From: Sulfurospirillum sp. SCADC
GTDB taxonomy: Bacteria > Campylobacterota > Campylobacteria > Campylobacterales > Sulfurospirillaceae
Length of the DNA: 64,000 bases
Assembly: GCF_000743525.1 (NCBI RefSeq)
Contig: NZ_JQGK01000008.1
Coordinates: 47,627 to 111,626 of the forward strand
Reading direction: 5' to 3'
In this document: piece by piece, positions 27,201 through 35,876 of the stretch
How the letters are laid out: each line of letters starts with the position of its first letter
Position numbering within the stretch: the first letter of the stretch is position 1
Made by a program: the position numbers and the translations under genes
The notes under the pieces: model-generated
Seen by the model: only the letters and a program-made list of their open reading frames with translations
What the model was told of the DNA's origin: nothing
Databases searched by the model: none

Positions 27201-28321
27201 GCTTTTTTGACTTTGAGTGTGAGTTTGACGATTTCACTTGGAGCCATAATACGCACCGCTGGTCCCCAATAACCTGCCCCATTGCTGACAAAAATTTGGG
27301 TCTGTTTGGAGTGCTGATACAGACCACTGAGATAGGGCTGATCCAAAAGCACCAAAAGTCCAAAAGGGAAAATCTGCCCGCCATGCGTGTGACCGCTTAG
27401 GATCAGATCGATCTTTTCGCCGTTCATCTCATGAACAAATTTTGGCTGATGAGAAAGCAAAATCGTTGGCAATTCTGGCTTTACATGTAAAAGCGCTTTG
27501 CCAAGATCAGGCGGCTCAAAATCGAAACGTTTGCCCATCATATCCATCACGCCGGCAAGGTTGATCGTATGGTTGATAACGATGGAGCGATTATCAAGCA
27601 CGTGCACACCCAAAGAGCGAACATGCTCCATAATCGCGTTGACCCCGTAAAAATACTCATGATTTCCCGGCACATAGTACACGCCTAAACGGCTCTCGAT
27701 GGCGCGAAGGGAGTCTAGTTTATCGCCAATTTGATTGACGGGCATATCGACTAAATCGCCGGTGATCACGACGATGTCGGCATCCAGCGCATTGATCTGC
27801 TGCACCACCGCGTCCATAAACGCTTTCCCAAGGGTTTTACCGATGTGCAAATCGGTGATCTGAACCAGACTCAATTCCGATGCTAATCCGTCAATAAAAA
27901 CATCCACCTCTTTGATACGAGGTGCTTTCATGCCATTGAGAAACCCTTTAGCGATGTACGAAAATGCCAAAATAAGCATCGTGACGTCAAACACCATTTT
28001 GATAAACAGGCGTCTGGAGTAGTCGTGCGGAATTTTGGCGTAAGGAATATGAAAAAGATCGTAGACAATCGCAACACAAAAGAGCATAAACGAAACACCG
28101 ATCATCGCAGAAAAAAGCAGGTATAAAATCGGATCAAGATTGTCCAAACGAAGGACGGCAAAGTAAAAGATTTCGCACAGTGTCATGGCAATCATCGCCC
28201 ATTTAATCACGCCTTGAAGCTTGCCAAAAAGGTCCAAGCGCTTTAAAAAGCGCTTGTAACTGTAAAAATTAATGAGGGAAAGCACCGCAATGGCGGCAAA
28301 CGCGAAAGAGAGGCGAAACAT
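27197..28321 (-). CDS. Membrane metallophosphoesterase (YkuE/YaeI-like)
   Basis: 374 aa. Four or five transmembrane helices occupy about 1-125, then a calcineurin-like phosphoesterase with ordered metal motifs: TDLHIGKTLG, VITGDLVD, VPGNHEYFYG, LLSHQPKFV and LSGHTHGGQIFP. Relatives such as YaeI/LpxH-type enzymes act on lipid substrates at the membrane; the actual substrate here is not known. Cotranscribed with the downstream lipoprotein (4-bp overlap) and probably with the AGCS transporter 16 bp upstream. Confidence 0.85.
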   Translation of the reverse strand: MFRLSFAFAAIAVLSLINFYSYKRFLKRLDLFGKLQGVIKWAMIAMTLCEIFYFAVLRLDNLDPILYLLFSAMIGVSFMLFCVAIVYDLFHIPYAKIPHDYSRRLFIKMVFDVTMLILAFSYIAKGFLNGMKAPRIKEVDVFIDGLASELSLVQITDLHIGKTLGKAFMDAVVQQINALDADIVVITGDLVDMPVNQIGDKLDSLRAIESRLGVYYVPGNHEYFYGVNAIMEHVRSLGVHVLDNRSIVINHTINLAGVMDMMGKRFDFEPPDLGKALLHVKPELPTILLSHQPKFVHEMNGEKIDLILSGHTHGGQIFPFGLLVLLDQPYLSGLYQHSKQTQIFVSNGAGYWGPAVRIMAPSEIVKLTLKVKKA

Positions 28322-28336
28322 GCTTTGTCGTTTTCC

Positions 28337-29668
28337 TTACTTGAGGCTCTCAAAATAGCGCTTACTCTCAGCCGAAATAACTTTGGAGAGCAGCAGAAGT
28401 GCTATGAGGTTAGGGATCGCCATCAAACCATTGGTAAGGTCTGAGAAATTCCATACAAATTCAAGTTTCATCATGGAGCCGACCATAACGCCCGCGATAA
28501 ATAAAACTCTGTATAAGCGAATGAAACGCTCACCAAAGATGTATTCAAACGCTTTTTCACCGTAATAACTCCACCCCAAAATCGTTGAATAGGCAAACAA
28601 CACGGTTGAAATAATAACAACAAACCCACCAAAAGAGCCAAGATAGAGCTGGAAACTCTGCATCGTTAGCGCACTTGCACTCACCCCTTGTTGCCAAAAA
28701 GGAGAGATCAAAATAATCAGCGCCGTCATCGTACACACTACCAACGTATCGATAAATGTTTGAGTCATACTGACTAAGGCTTGACGCACAGGATCGTTCG
28801 TTTTAGCAGCCGCTGCTGCAATGGGAGCAGAACCAAGTCCAGATTCATTGGAGAAAACACCACGCGCCACACCGTAACGAATCGCTGCTGCCATCGTAGC
28901 ACCGACAAATCCACCCCCTGCGGCGATGGGATTGAACGCATGATAGAAAATCAACTCAAAAGCACCACCCAATTTATCGAGGTTCATTGCTAAAATGACC
29001 AAAGAAACAGAGACATACACCAAAATCATAAACGGTACCAGAAATGAGGTAAATTTACCAATCGACTTAATACCACCCAAGATCACGACTGCCGTCAACG
29101 TCAAAAGTACCACGCCTGTGACCCATGTAGGAATCGCCATTTCACTGCTTAAAATCTGCGCAACCGCATTGGCTTGAGTCATATTGCCAATACCAAACGC
29201 TGCAATCGCGGTAAAAACAGCAAATGCCATACCCAATTTTGGCATGTTAAGACCGTAGGTGAGGTAGTACATCGGGCCACCTTTGAAACCATGGTGGTGA
29301 CTATGTTGACGGTATTTCACGGCGAGTACGGCTTCGGAGTATTTGGTTGCCATTCCTACAAGCCCTGTCATCCACATCCAAAAAACAGCGCCCGGACCGC
29401 CTAGGGTAATCGCCGTAGCAACGCCTACAATGTTACCAATGCCCACCGTTGCGGCAAGTGCCGTCATCAAGGCTGCAAAGTGACTAATCTCACCTTTTCC
29501 ATCAGGTTCTTTGTGAAAAATCAGTTTCAGCGCATGGGGCAATGCCCAAAACTGCATCCCTTTTAAAATAATCGTCAAATAGAGTCCCGTTCCGACCAAT
29601 AAAATAAGCATGGGAGGGCCCCAAACAATACCTGAAAGTGTTGAGACAAGATTTTCTAAAAACTCCAT
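28337..29668 (-). CDS. Sodium:alanine symporter family (AGCS) transporter
   Basis: 443 aa with about ten transmembrane helices. Family signatures: ALAATVGIGNIVGVATAI, GGPGAVFWMWMTG, the long FSNESGLGSAPIAAAAA loop and ILGWSYYGEKA. Imports alanine, glycine or a related amino acid with sodium. A Shine-Dalgarno aaggaga precedes the start. Follows the uracil permease gene by 12 bp in the same direction, so the two uptake systems may share a transcript. Confidence 0.92.
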   Translation of the reverse strand: MEFLENLVSTLSGIVWGPPMLILLVGTGLYLTIILKGMQFWALPHALKLIFHKEPDGKGEISHFAALMTALAATVGIGNIVGVATAITLGGPGAVFWMWMTGLVGMATKYSEAVLAVKYRQHSHHHGFKGGPMYYLTYGLNMPKLGMAFAVFTAIAAFGIGNMTQANAVAQILSSEMAIPTWVTGVVLLTLTAVVILGGIKSIGKFTSFLVPFMILVYVSVSLVILAMNLDKLGGAFELIFYHAFNPIAAGGGFVGATMAAAIRYGVARGVFSNESGLGSAPIAAAAAKTNDPVRQALVSMTQTFIDTLVVCTMTALIILISPFWQQGVSASALTMQSFQLYLGSFGGFVVIISTVLFAYSTILGWSYYGEKAFEYIFGERFIRLYRVLFIAGVMVGSMMKLEFVWNFSDLTNGLMAIPNLIALLLLSKVISAESKRYFESLK

Positions 29669-29680
29669 ACAATCTCCTTA

Positions 29681-30931
29681 TTAATAGCCATCAAAATGGC
29701 GTGTTTTGGGTAAAACAAAATTCAAAAAGATACCGACGATTGCACCGAGTCCAATACCACTAAATTTAGTGCCACCAAAATCAAAACTCATTCCCCCAAT
29801 CGCAAACACCAAAATAATCGAGACAATAATCATATTACGAGGATCAGCCATATCGACATTTCCTTTTATCAACGTCTCCATACCGATGGAAGCAATAATG
29901 CCAAACAGAAGCAATAAAATACCACCCATAACAGGAACTGGAATCGTTGATAAAAGACCACCAAGTTTTCCAACAAATGCTAAAATGATCGCAAAAATAG
30001 CCGCCCATGTCATAATGGCAGGATTAAACGCTTTCGTAATCGTCACCGCACCGGTTACTTCCGAATACGTCGTATTCGGAGGCCCTCCTAACAAGGAAGC
30101 GGCACTTGTCGCAATACCATCGCCGAGGAGTGTAAATTTGAGCCCTGGATTTTTAAGATAATCTTTTTTGGTCACATTGCTAATTGCTAAAATATCGCCT
30201 ACATGCTCTACTGCTGGGGCAATGGCAATCGGTAAGATGTAAAAAATCGCTTCCCAATTCAGTTCAGGTGTCACAAAAGAGGGCATGGCAAACCAAGCCG
30301 CTTTCGTCACCGCATCAAAAGAGACAACGCCTAACAAAAGGGCAACCGTATACCCTCCTACAATACCACACATAATCGGAAGTAACCTAAGAACTCCTTT
30401 GCCCAAAAGCATCACCAACATCGTAATAACCAGTGAAGTTAACGAGATTGTAATCGCCTGATTGAACGGAATTAACACCAAAGAGCCATCGCCCGTTTTT
30501 CCCATCGCCATATTGACCGCTACGGGCGAGAGAATCAAACCAATCGTCATAATAACAGGGCCTGTCACAACAGGTGGAAGCAACGTGTGAATAAAATTAC
30601 TGCCCCGAAGATGGATTAACAAACTCAACAGCACATAAAAAAGACCCGCAGCAACCAGTCCACTCATCGTCCCAGCAATGCCCCATGTCTTCACACCGTA
30701 AAGAATCGGTGCGATAAAAGCAAACGACGATGCAAGAAAAACAGGCGGAACTGATTTTCGTGTAATCAGCTGAAACAGAAGCGTTCCAAGCCCTGCCGTA
30801 AAGAGTGCCACATTAGGATCAAGCCCTGTCAAAATGGGTACTAAAACCAACGCCCCAAAAGCAACAAATAAGAACTGCAACCCAATAATGCTGTCCCTCA
30901 GTCTAAAATTGTAGTCTGTTTTGTGTAACAT
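29681..30931 (-). CDS. uraA: Uracil permease (NCS2 family)
   Basis: 416 aa, about 14 membrane segments. NCS2 signatures: QFLFVAFGALVLVPILTGLDPNVALFTAG, HTLLPPVVTGPVIMTIGL, the substrate-site stretch AIAPAVEHVGDI and LGGPPNTTYSEVTGAV. The EHVGD motif and overall pattern fit uracil rather than xanthine transport. The start is ATG 30931, spaced correctly from gagg; a GTG two codons earlier sits against the Shine-Dalgarno. No pyrimidine gene is adjacent. Confidence 0.88.
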   Translation of the reverse strand: MLHKTDYNFRLRDSIIGLQFLFVAFGALVLVPILTGLDPNVALFTAGLGTLLFQLITRKSVPPVFLASSFAFIAPILYGVKTWGIAGTMSGLVAAGLFYVLLSLLIHLRGSNFIHTLLPPVVTGPVIMTIGLILSPVAVNMAMGKTGDGSLVLIPFNQAITISLTSLVITMLVMLLGKGVLRLLPIMCGIVGGYTVALLLGVVSFDAVTKAAWFAMPSFVTPELNWEAIFYILPIAIAPAVEHVGDILAISNVTKKDYLKNPGLKFTLLGDGIATSAASLLGGPPNTTYSEVTGAVTITKAFNPAIMTWAAIFAIILAFVGKLGGLLSTIPVPVMGGILLLLFGIIASIGMETLIKGNVDMADPRNMIIVSIILVFAIGGMSFDFGGTKFSGIGLGAIVGIFLNFVLPKTRHFDGY

Positions 30932-30983
30932 TGACACCTCACTATGGAAATTTTTTGTGTTCGGAAACGCTTTACATGTAAAC

Positions 30984-32054
30984 CTAAAACGATACGCAGT
31001 AACGCCTTACTTCACGATCAATCTCAAAGACCTCATCCAGTGTTTGAGGAATGGCATCTTCAAAGTGTCGATACGCTTTAATCGTTCGCTCCGCCAGTTC
31101 TAAAATCGTAATTTCTTGATTATAAAACTTGGTAATGCCCACTTCATTGGCAGCATTAATGACAACACCGCGTGTTGGATGAGAAAGGACATCCTCTTTG
31201 ATCTCCCAAATCGGATAGCGTGCTGGCTCAATTTTTTGAAACGAAAACGAACCAATCGCAGCTAAATCAAGCGAAGGTAAGATCGGCTCTTTGATTTCAC
31301 CTAAAAGGGCAAACGCGATGGGAAGTTTCATATCAGCACTCGCTAAATGTGCGGTAGTACTGCCATCTTGAAAATCAACAAAGGCGTGAATCAACGACTT
31401 GGGCTCAATGATGGCATCCAGCTTGTCAACGCCAAACAGCCATTTGGCTTCTAAGAGTTCAAATAGTTTATTGGTCATCGTTGCACTATCGATGGTAATT
31501 TTGGCACCCATGCTCCAGTTGGGATGTTTAAGCGCATCGTGAAAGGATTTTTGAGCAAGCTCATTGAGTGGTATGTCACGAAAGGCTCCACCACTAGCGG
31601 TAATCGTCATGCCACGAACGGGACGTTTGCCTAAAAGATACCACAATCCAAAATGTTCACTGTCAATCGGCGTAATGCGCGCGGTATCGAGCAGATGTCC
31701 TGCAACAACCAGAGATTCTTTATTGGCAAGGGCGAGGCGTTTACCAAGGCGAAGCGCTTCGATGCTAGGGGAAAGTCCTACAAAACCGACCAAAGCATTG
31801 ACGACTAAAAAACTCTCTGTTTTTTGCAAGAGTTCTAAAATGCCCTCTTTGCCCACAAAAACATTAGGATGATTGACTAAAGCGCGGTCATTTGCATCAT
31901 GGATCGCGACGTATTTGGGGTGGTGCTCTTTGATCTGTTCGTTAAGAAGTGGGATGTTTTTTCCTGCAACCAACGCTTCCACCACGATGCCAAAACGCTT
32001 GGCAATCAAAAGCGCATTTACGCCAATGGAACCTGTTGAGCCTAGAAGTACCAC
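30984..32054 (-). CDS. dxr: 1-deoxy-D-xylulose 5-phosphate reductoisomerase
   Basis: 356 aa, the short Campylobacter-type form. NADPH site LLGSTGSIGVNALLIA at the N-terminus; LALANKESLVVAG, the metal and substrate residues in IDSEHF, the flexible loop TASGGAFRD and SMGAKITIDSATMTNK are all present. Second step of the MEP isoprenoid pathway. The start abuts the cdsA stop, a pairing also found in Campylobacter. Downstream lies a palindrome copy (30972) before uraA. Confidence 0.95.
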   Translation of the reverse strand: MVLLGSTGSIGVNALLIAKRFGIVVEALVAGKNIPLLNEQIKEHHPKYVAIHDANDRALVNHPNVFVGKEGILELLQKTESFLVVNALVGFVGLSPSIEALRLGKRLALANKESLVVAGHLLDTARITPIDSEHFGLWYLLGKRPVRGMTITASGGAFRDIPLNELAQKSFHDALKHPNWSMGAKITIDSATMTNKLFELLEAKWLFGVDKLDAIIEPKSLIHAFVDFQDGSTTAHLASADMKLPIAFALLGEIKEPILPSLDLAAIGSFSFQKIEPARYPIWEIKEDVLSHPTRGVVINAANEVGITKFYNQEITILELAERTIKAYRHFEDAIPQTLDEVFEIDREVRRYCVSF

Positions 32055-32819
32055 TTACGCAAGCCCTCGAAGCAAGATGACCATCACAACGCCTCCAAAA
32101 AGGTAGCCATCGAGTCTGTCTAACATGCCGCCGTGACCGGGGAAAAGGTTGCCGCTGTCTTTGAGTCCTGCTTCTCGTTTGAGATAACTCTCAAACAGAT
32201 CGCCAAAAACGGATGAAACCGATGTAAGAAGCGCGATAATGAAAGAGAGCCACAAAGGAATCAAAAACGTACCATACAGTGCCCCAACCACCGTAGCGAT
32301 GAGCACACCACCGATGACACCTTCGAGCGTTTTATTGGGAGAAGTCGGTGAAAAAGGCGTTTTACCGATGCTTTTGCCCACAAAATAAGCTCCTGTATCG
32401 GTGAGTGCGACAACGATAACCAGCCACACCAAAACGGACATACCAAAATCATGGTAGAGCGCGTAAAGAAATAACATCGAAATAGAAGGGTATAAAAAAG
32501 GAGCAAGCAGCCTATAATCAACCTTTTTTGTGTACGCCATCACTGCTAAAAAGCCAATCAGTGCGAGGTAAATAAGATCATCAGGATTGGGGTAGATAAA
32601 CGCTGCGAGCCATAGAAGCACCGCATACACATAGAGTTTGTTGTCTTTGACGTCAAAAAGGTTCATCGCTTCGTAAAAAGCGAACAGATACATTGCGCCT
32701 AAAATCAGCCATGTTAAAAGGGCATTGTTTAAAAATGCGGCCACGAGTGCAAATGCCGTCATCACTAGGCCCGTGAAAACGCGCTGTTTGTTGGATTCGT
32801 AGAGTGTTTTGAAGTTCAT
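32055..32819 (-). CDS. cdsA: Phosphatidate cytidylyltransferase
   Basis: 254 aa with about seven transmembrane helices. The C-terminal CDP-alcohol signature appears as SVFGDLFESYLKREAGLKDSGNLFPGHGGMLDRLDG. Makes CDP-diacylglycerol from phosphatidate and CTP for phospholipid synthesis at the inner membrane. Coupled directly to dxr. Upstream, 57 bp separate it from a small acidic protein gene in the same direction. Confidence 0.94.
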   Translation of the reverse strand: MNFKTLYESNKQRVFTGLVMTAFALVAAFLNNALLTWLILGAMYLFAFYEAMNLFDVKDNKLYVYAVLLWLAAFIYPNPDDLIYLALIGFLAVMAYTKKVDYRLLAPFLYPSISMLFLYALYHDFGMSVLVWLVIVVALTDTGAYFVGKSIGKTPFSPTSPNKTLEGVIGGVLIATVVGALYGTFLIPLWLSFIIALLTSVSSVFGDLFESYLKREAGLKDSGNLFPGHGGMLDRLDGYLFGGVVMVILLRGLA

Positions 32820-32876
32820 AGAGACTCTTTTAATAGGGTTGTGTTAAGAAGCAATCATAGCAAAGTCAAGGTGAGG

Positions 32877-33212
32877 CTAAGCTTTAATGTCCAAATGACC
32901 GTTCTGTACCGCGGGAACTTCCTCTTCTTTGGTCTCTTGATGCTCTGCAAGCTCCTCTTTTTGCTTCATTTGCTCTTCACTCGCACCATTTTCTTCATTG
33001 CGTCTTTGATGCTCATGCTCATGTTCAGGGTCGATTTTATAGGTCTCTTCCGCAGGTCTGACATCTTCAACGATCTCTTCTTTTTCGTTTTGCATGGCAG
33101 CGGCTATGGCACTTTGCATTTGAACACTGTTTTGGTAGTCCATCTGTTTTCCCGCTTGCACGGTTACCATTTGGTTGGCATAAATCACATTTCCAATTGG
33201 TCCTACAGGCAT
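32877..33212 (-). CDS. Small acidic hypothetical protein
   Basis: 111 aa, soluble, no signal peptide. The N-terminus MPVGPIGNVIYANQMV is followed by a Gln/Met-rich helix and a strongly charged, Glu/Gln/His-rich tail (HEHEHQRRNEENGASEE), probably disordered. A good Shine-Dalgarno (aaggagg) precedes the start. Located between rqcH and cdsA on the same strand. No family recognised; an opening of this kind is seen in small Campylobacterota proteins near cdsA, but this is only an impression. Confidence 0.55.
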   Translation of the reverse strand: MPVGPIGNVIYANQMVTVQAGKQMDYQNSVQMQSAIAAAMQNEKEEIVEDVRPAEETYKIDPEHEHEHQRRNEENGASEEQMKQKEELAEHQETKEEEVPAVQNGHLDIKA

Positions 33213-33263
33213 TTTTACCTCCTTTTTGAACTATTGGGACGGCTGCAAAAAGCAGCAAACTCT

Positions 33264-34598
33264 CTACTCCTTGTAAATTTTAAGCGTTTGATACTCTTCA
33301 TAAGCAACATTCGCTCCATCAAAGGGCTTAACGTTCTTGCGTTTGGTATAATCGACCAAATAGCCACCTTTTTGAGAGAGGCTAAACTCCACACAGAGCT
33401 TTGCGGCAAAGATAAGCACGGACTCTGGAACATTCTGCTTTTCGGTGCAAATAATCACATGCGAGGAAGGCATATCTTTTACATGTAACCATATATCGTT
33501 CTTTTTCGCCTCTTGCAAGAGGGCGATATTCCCTTTTTCGTTTTTACCCAGCAAAATGCGGTAACCCTCTAACAAAAAGGTCTCATAAAGATTGCTTTCA
33601 TCGCCTTTTTGCTTTGATTTGCGCTGTTTTGGCACTAAAATCTGTATCTCTTCAGGATCACTCGCCGCGTTAATGACACCCACCATGCGCTCTAAAAAGA
33701 GTCGTTTTTCGTCTAAATTCTCTTTTTGACGATGCACCGAGAGCGCTTTTTGGCGCAGTTTTTTTGACTTTTTAAACAGCATATTCGCCGCCATCTGAGG
33801 CGTTTGCGCTTGAGGTAACACAATCGTAACAGCGTTGCCTTCAAAATCGTGTAATGTCACACTCTCTTGATACCCCTTGATCGCATTGGTGTGCAAATGT
33901 GCCAAAACCAACGTCGCCTCTTTTTGTGCTTCATCACTTTTGAGCATCAACTCCGCTTCATTTTCGAGCGCATCAATTGCTTGGGTAAGCTTCGTGATCT
34001 TTTTTTCCACCTGCGCGATTTTCTGTTTTTTGATCTCTTCGATCTTTACATGTAAACGTTTTTCATACGAGGCTTTCAGGTACGCTTCAATGCTTTCACC
34101 GACGTCAAACGGCTTCTCTTTGAGCTCTTTGGGTGGTAATTTTTCCAAGACTTCATTCACCTTAACACTGCGAAACGAAACACTCGCATCAATATGCCGC
34201 ATCGCTTCTAACACCACTTCGTTTTCATCTAAAATGATCGCGTTGGTATTGCGCCCCGTAAATTCTAGCTGCAAGGTCGTGCGCATCGCCTTGTAACTCG
34301 AACTCGCCAGCACCCCAATGCGCCAAATACGATTGCCCTCTTCCACGTCCATCGACTCAATCTTCGCATTCGAAAATCGCTTGGCAAGCAACACATCAAA
34401 AGGTGCGGTGTAACGCTTGGCTTGTTTAAAATCTTCTTTAAAAAACATAAAAGAGTCCCCACGCCCAAGGTCAACAAACAACGGCTCGCCCGCTTCAAAT
34501 ATAATGCGCAAAACAGAGTCATCCACACGGTAAATCGAGGAAATTTTTTTATACTGTTGTAAAAATTGATTGATTAAAATCAGCTCTTGGTATTTCAT
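33264..34598 (-). CDS. rqcH: NFACT-family protein (RqcH-like)
   Basis: 444 aa. NFACT-N region with DLGRGDSFMFFKEDF, a long coiled coil (about 180-310) and the C-terminal NFACT-R/DUF814 domain with NDIWLHVKDMPSSHVII. RqcH binds obstructed 50S subunits and adds alanine tails to stalled peptides. The protein is shorter than the Bacillus form, as in other Campylobacterota. Also called fibronectin-binding protein in older annotation. Two palindrome copies lie inside; the one at 33479 encodes LHVK of the conserved WLHVKD motif. Confidence 0.88.
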   Translation of the reverse strand: MKYQELILINQFLQQYKKISSIYRVDDSVLRIIFEAGEPLFVDLGRGDSFMFFKEDFKQAKRYTAPFDVLLAKRFSNAKIESMDVEEGNRIWRIGVLASSSYKAMRTTLQLEFTGRNTNAIILDENEVVLEAMRHIDASVSFRSVKVNEVLEKLPPKELKEKPFDVGESIEAYLKASYEKRLHVKIEEIKKQKIAQVEKKITKLTQAIDALENEAELMLKSDEAQKEATLVLAHLHTNAIKGYQESVTLHDFEGNAVTIVLPQAQTPQMAANMLFKKSKKLRQKALSVHRQKENLDEKRLFLERMVGVINAASDPEEIQILVPKQRKSKQKGDESNLYETFLLEGYRILLGKNEKGNIALLQEAKKNDIWLHVKDMPSSHVIICTEKQNVPESVLIFAAKLCVEFSLSQKGGYLVDYTKRKNVKPFDGANVAYEEYQTLKIYKE

Positions 34599-34641
34599 TG
34601 GTCTCTTTCATTTTTTATGGCTAAACAGTTTTGTGTATCAA

Positions 34642-35250
34642 TTATTTTTTTATCTCTTCGATACTATAGGAAGGTTTTCTTTTATGCAGCATTGCATGGC
34701 AATTGGGGCAAACTGGTCTCAAATCTTCAATTGGATTTATTTTATACCCTTCTCCTATTTCAGATAGTGGCTTCACATGATGAACATGAATGAAAAACTT
34801 TCCAATTGCGCCATAAATTTTTTCAAAGTCAAATTTACAAATCACGCATTGATAACCATAGTTTTTTATACATTCATCCCTAGCTTCTATACTTCTCTCA
34901 TAAGCATTAACAACAACTTGTTTTTTCGCACCTTCAAATAAATCACTCGCTTCAAGATCATCTGGATAAATAATTATGTTGTATCGATACAATAATTTTT
35001 GTGCTTTTTCTTTTATACCTTTATTGATTTTTTTTGAATCTATAACATTTTGTAACGCTTGAATTTCTAAATTTTTTATGAAAATTTGCCTACCACCACT
35101 TGCTTTTGTATTGCAAGAATCAAGTGATAAATTCTCTTTTTGCAATGCATTGATTAATGATTCTCTAGGGATACTAAAATCTTGGAATAGTTCATAATAT
35201 TTTATAAAAAACTCTTTCCCAATTGACCTTAGATAATCATCAACGCTCAT
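34642..35250 (-). CDS. HNH endonuclease domain protein
   Basis: 202 aa. The N-terminal 125 residues are a helical region without a known match; the C-terminal part is an HNH nuclease: zinc-type CVIC and CPNC, the active-site stretch IHVHHVKPLSEIGEGYKINPIEDLRPVCPNCHAMLH. The sequence is visibly more AT-rich than rqcH and glxK on either side and weakly preceded by a Shine-Dalgarno, suggesting later arrival. No methyltransferase is nearby, so a McrA-like or stand-alone nuclease is more likely than a restriction-modification pair. Confidence 0.8.
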   Translation of the reverse strand: MSVDDYLRSIGKEFFIKYYELFQDFSIPRESLINALQKENLSLDSCNTKASGGRQIFIKNLEIQALQNVIDSKKINKGIKEKAQKLLYRYNIIIYPDDLEASDLFEGAKKQVVVNAYERSIEARDECIKNYGYQCVICKFDFEKIYGAIGKFFIHVHHVKPLSEIGEGYKINPIEDLRPVCPNCHAMLHKRKPSYSIEEIKK

Positions 35251-35287
35251 ATAGCATCCTTATAAACTCATCATCATTTTAGCTCTT

Positions 35288-35599
35288 CTAACTCGCCACT
35301 TCATAAAGCTTTTTCACATACGCATAACACGCCTGCTCCTTTGCACTCAATGGCTTAGAACTCTCTTTGGGCTTTGAAATCAAGAAAAGGTATTCAGGGG
35401 CAAAATCTGCTCCGTTATCCCATTCTAGCGTATTTGTATTAATGTGAAAATTCTGAAAATAGTCTTGATTTTTTAACGGTTCAAAAATCTCACCTTCTAA
35501 TTCGTTTGATAAATCAACCAAACGCACCATCGCTTCATTAAAGGTTACTTCAAGTGAAAATTCACCTAAATAGTTTGCTTTTTCAACACGTACTATCAT
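35288..35599 (-). CDS. DUF2442 protein
   Basis: 103 aa. EKANYLGEFSLEVTFNEAMVRLVDLS and NFHINTNTLEWDNGADFAPEYLF are typical of DUF2442, a small fold often paired with DUF4160. Starts 7 bp after the DUF4160 gene on the same strand, so they form a two-gene unit. Pairs of this kind are sometimes listed as candidate toxin-antitoxin modules; no activity is proven. Confidence 0.75.
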   Translation of the reverse strand: MIVRVEKANYLGEFSLEVTFNEAMVRLVDLSNELEGEIFEPLKNQDYFQNFHINTNTLEWDNGADFAPEYLFLISKPKESSKPLSAKEQACYAYVKKLYEVAS

Positions 35600-35606
35600 G
35601 CTCTCC

Positions 35607-35864
35607 TCACTTTAAAGGTTCAATTTTATGAGGCAGTTGTTTTGCCATCGCTAAATTCCAGTCTACCATAAGCTCTTCTTTGTGAAGCTCTGCCCATTCC
35701 AGTAAAATTTCCAAGGCTCGCTTGGGAAATTTACCCTCAACAATCCAACCATCAAGATAAACAAGCACCGTGTATTCGCCATAGTCTGCATGAAAATGCG
35801 GTGGATTATGTTCTTTAAAATTGATATAAACACGAATCCCATAAAAATAACTAATTTCAGGCAT
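35607..35864 (-). CDS. DUF4160 protein
   Basis: 85 aa. GIRVYINFKEHNPPHFHADYGEY with the PPHFHA motif and KFPKRALEILLEWAELHKEELM define DUF4160. The histidine-rich motif may bind metal. It heads the DUF4160-DUF2442 pair, 12 bp downstream of the glycerate kinase gene. Together with the HNH gene it makes a small AT-rich patch between core genes. Confidence 0.78.
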   Translation of the reverse strand: MPEISYFYGIRVYINFKEHNPPHFHADYGEYTVLVYLDGWIVEGKFPKRALEILLEWAELHKEELMVDWNLAMAKQLPHKIEPLK

Positions 35865-35876
35865 CTTTTCCCTTTG

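Noticed and set aside
34642..35250. HNH gene as part of a restriction-modification system
   Set aside because: No DNA methyltransferase nearby; the methyltransferase at 26056 is TehB-like and 8 kb away.
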